Of a stretch of 64,000 nt of DNA, positions 62,301-64,000 are shown piece by piece. The notes below the pieces were generated by a model that had not been told where the DNA came from, ran no database searches, and was given only the letters and a program-made list of their open reading frames with translations. The translations under genes and the position numbers were made by a program. Position 1 is the first letter of the stretch, and each line of letters begins with the position of its first letter. The stretch comes from Tetrahymena thermophila SB210 (lineage: Eukaryota > Ciliophora > Oligohymenophorea > Hymenostomatida > Tetrahymenidae). The stretch covers positions 62,001 to 126,000 of the forward strand of contig NW_002476250.1 of the NCBI RefSeq assembly GCF_000189635.1. The letters run 5' to 3'.

Positions 62301-64000
62301 TCAGAGAACGGGACCAGCATTAATGACTTCCTTAGTGGCCTTATCTTGATACTTCTTGAAGTTCTTTTGGAACATACCAGCGAGCTTTCTTAATTCAGCA
62401 TCGTAAGCAGCCTTATCAGTCCAGGTATTCTTGGGCATTAAGATAGAAGAGTCAACACCAGTAATTTGCTTGGGAACCTTGAAGTTGAATAATTCTAAGT
62501 TAGTGTATTCAGCCTTTTCTAATTCACCACTGTGGATGGCATCGATAATCTTTCTGGTAACCTTGAGACTCATTCTCTTACCAACACCGTACTTACCACC
62601 AGACCAGCTTTTTTATTAAATTATTACATAAATAAATATTTGATTTTTATATTAAATCTTACCCAGTGTTAACAATCCAGACGTGAGTGTTGTGCTTTTG
62701 AATCTTCTTGGCGAGCATATCAGCATAGAAAGTGGGGTGGAGGGGCAAGAAAGCTTCACCGAAGCAAGCGGAGAAGGTAGCTTGGGGTTCAACAATACCA
62801 ACTTCAGTACCAGCAACCTTAGCAGTGTAACCAGAGATGAAGTGATACATAGCTTGTTCAGGGGTCAACTTAGCAACGGGAGGTAAAACACCGTAGGCAT
62901 CACAAGTTAAGAAAATGATGTTGTTAGGATGGCCACCAACAGAGGGGAACTTAGCGTTGGGAATGTGTTCTAAGGGATAGCAAGCTCTAGTATTTTCGGT
63001 GATAGAGATATCAGTGTAGTTGACTTCTCTAGTACTCTTATCAAGGAATTTAACGTTTTCTAAGACAGCACCAAATCTGATAGCATCGAAGATTTCAGGT
63101 TCTTTTTCTCTGCTGAGATCAATAGCCTATTAATAAAGATTAAAGATAAATAAATTTTTTATTAATTTTTTTATTAAAATTGTTCTAGATATTAGTTATA
63201 TATATCTATTTATCTTTCTAATCTAAACTTTATCTGATTTGAATAAATTTTAAATCGTTAATGTTGGGGATTATTACTTACTAACTAAATAAATAACTAG
63301 CTAATTAATTATCAATCGATTTCTGATACTAATCCAGAAATCAAAAAAATTTTATTTTAATTTTCTATTTATTTTTTGCTAATTATTTCTAAATTTTAAG
63401 TGTTTGGTTTATTCTAAAGCTATCAATTTGTGTTTGGCTTTAATTTGCTTTTTTTTTAGTAAGTATATATTGAAAAAAGTTATTTGTAATTACCTTAGCG
63501 TAGCAACCACCTTCGATGTTGAAGACACCATCATCACTTTTATATAAAAAAATATATCAATAAGTTGCTTAGTCATCATTATATAATTATAGTCAGCAAT
63601 TATAATAGTAAAATTTAAGATTACCTCCAGCAGTGTTCATCATCACCCAATAATTTTCTGTTGGGATCAGCAGAAAGAGTGGTCTTACCAGTACCAGAAA
63701 GACCGAAGAAAAGAGTAATATCACCCTTAGCACCTTCAGTAGCAGAGGAGTGGAGAGAGAGAATACCCTTTTGAGGCATCTTGTAGTGCATAACACCGAA
63801 AACACCCTTTTTCATTTCACCAGCGTATTAAGTACCTAAGATAACGATTTCGTTACTCTTGAAGTTGACTTAAACGGTGGTTTCACTGGTAAGATCCTTA
63901 ATGGGGACGGGGGCCTTCATTTCACCAGCGTTGAAGATGTGGAAATCGATGTTCTTGTCATCGGAGAAGTCTCTAGCTAATTCTTCAGCGGTAGGTCTAA
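62301..64000 (-). CDS. PCK1: Phosphoenolpyruvate carboxykinase (ATP), 5' end outside window
   Basis: The visible exons are 63625-64000 (continuing beyond the window), 63494-63536, 62663-63126 and 62301-62607. They join in phase, giving about 396 C-terminal residues ending [10 protein letters not shown]. The ATP-type kinase-1a P-loop [11 protein letters not shown] is present, followed by the metal-binding [14 protein letters not shown], then [18 protein letters not shown] and [26 protein letters not shown] and [15 protein letters not shown] are also typical. Reaction: oxaloacetate plus ATP gives phosphoenolpyruvate, ADP and CO2, a key step of gluconeogenesis. Family knowledge: GTP-type enzymes lack these sequences, so this is the ATP-dependent class found in plants, fungi, ciliates and bacteria. 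Codon use is clearly more G/C-rich at third positions than in the rest of the window (AAG, GAC, ATC, TTC, GGT), a mark of a highly expressed gene. The internal exon of 43 bases is small but restores the family sequence exactly. Confidence 0.96.

Overview
The window reads as macronuclear DNA from a ciliate, most likely Tetrahymena or a close relative. Every recognisable protein stays open only if TAA and TAG are read as glutamine and TGA is the sole stop (nuclear code 6). Intergenic DNA is extremely AT-rich, introns are short and AT-rich with GT..AG ends, and neighbouring genes often lie on opposite strands with no operons. Under the standard code almost all of these genes look like fragments, so short ATG-to-stop frames here are mostly misleading. 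Exon limits below were worked out by hand from reading frame and family match; in most multi-exon genes the exon phases add up exactly.

Layout. 1-603: 3' end of an unidentified gene. 2262-3339 (+): ubiquitin-conjugating enzyme of the UBE2G/Ubc7 class. 4424-6283 (-): OTUD5-like OTU deubiquitinase with two Tudor-knot-like domains, UIMs and a UBA. 8273-10676 (+): ciliate two-pass membrane protein. 11524-12686 (-): mitochondrial ribosomal protein bL27m. 13237-14299 (-): five identical tRNA-Thr(AGU) genes. 14492-20445 (-): a 1,965-residue coiled-coil protein with one RRM. About 21229-21754 (-): possible decayed gene. 22335-24804 (+): unidentified 767-residue protein. 25286-25811 (+): RING/TRAF-type zinc-finger gene interrupted by a one-base shift at an A10 run. 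27170-29424 (+): B-box/kelch protein. 30265-37148 (-): seven-exon, 2,111-residue multi-pass membrane protein resembling the TmcB-like PAS family.

After a 3.9-kb AT-rich gap: 41065-41682 (+) TPR co-chaperone-like protein; 42863-43420 and 45839-46396 (+) two tandem copies of a small GPI-anchored-type surface protein gene, duplicated together with their flanks; 48764-53170 (-) SR-rich hnRNP-H-like RNA-binding protein; 54817-56391 (-) three-KH-domain protein; 57549-59553 (+) SAMHD1-like HD-domain dNTP hydrolase; 60060-61428 (+) mitochondrial carrier; 62301 to the window end (-) ATP-dependent PEP carboxykinase, partial.

The genes do not form one pathway. Loose themes are ubiquitin handling (E2, OTU protease, RING protein), RNA binding (RRM, hnRNP-H-like, KH) and mitochondrial or central metabolism (bL27m, carrier, PEPCK). 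I found no convincing new multi-gene system. The most notable points are the OTU/Tudor-knot architecture, the RRM joined to a giant coiled coil, the duplicated surface-protein locus with conserved non-coding flanks, a 132-bp inverted-repeat element, and two genes whose frames do not join cleanly (25286-25811 and 57549-59553).
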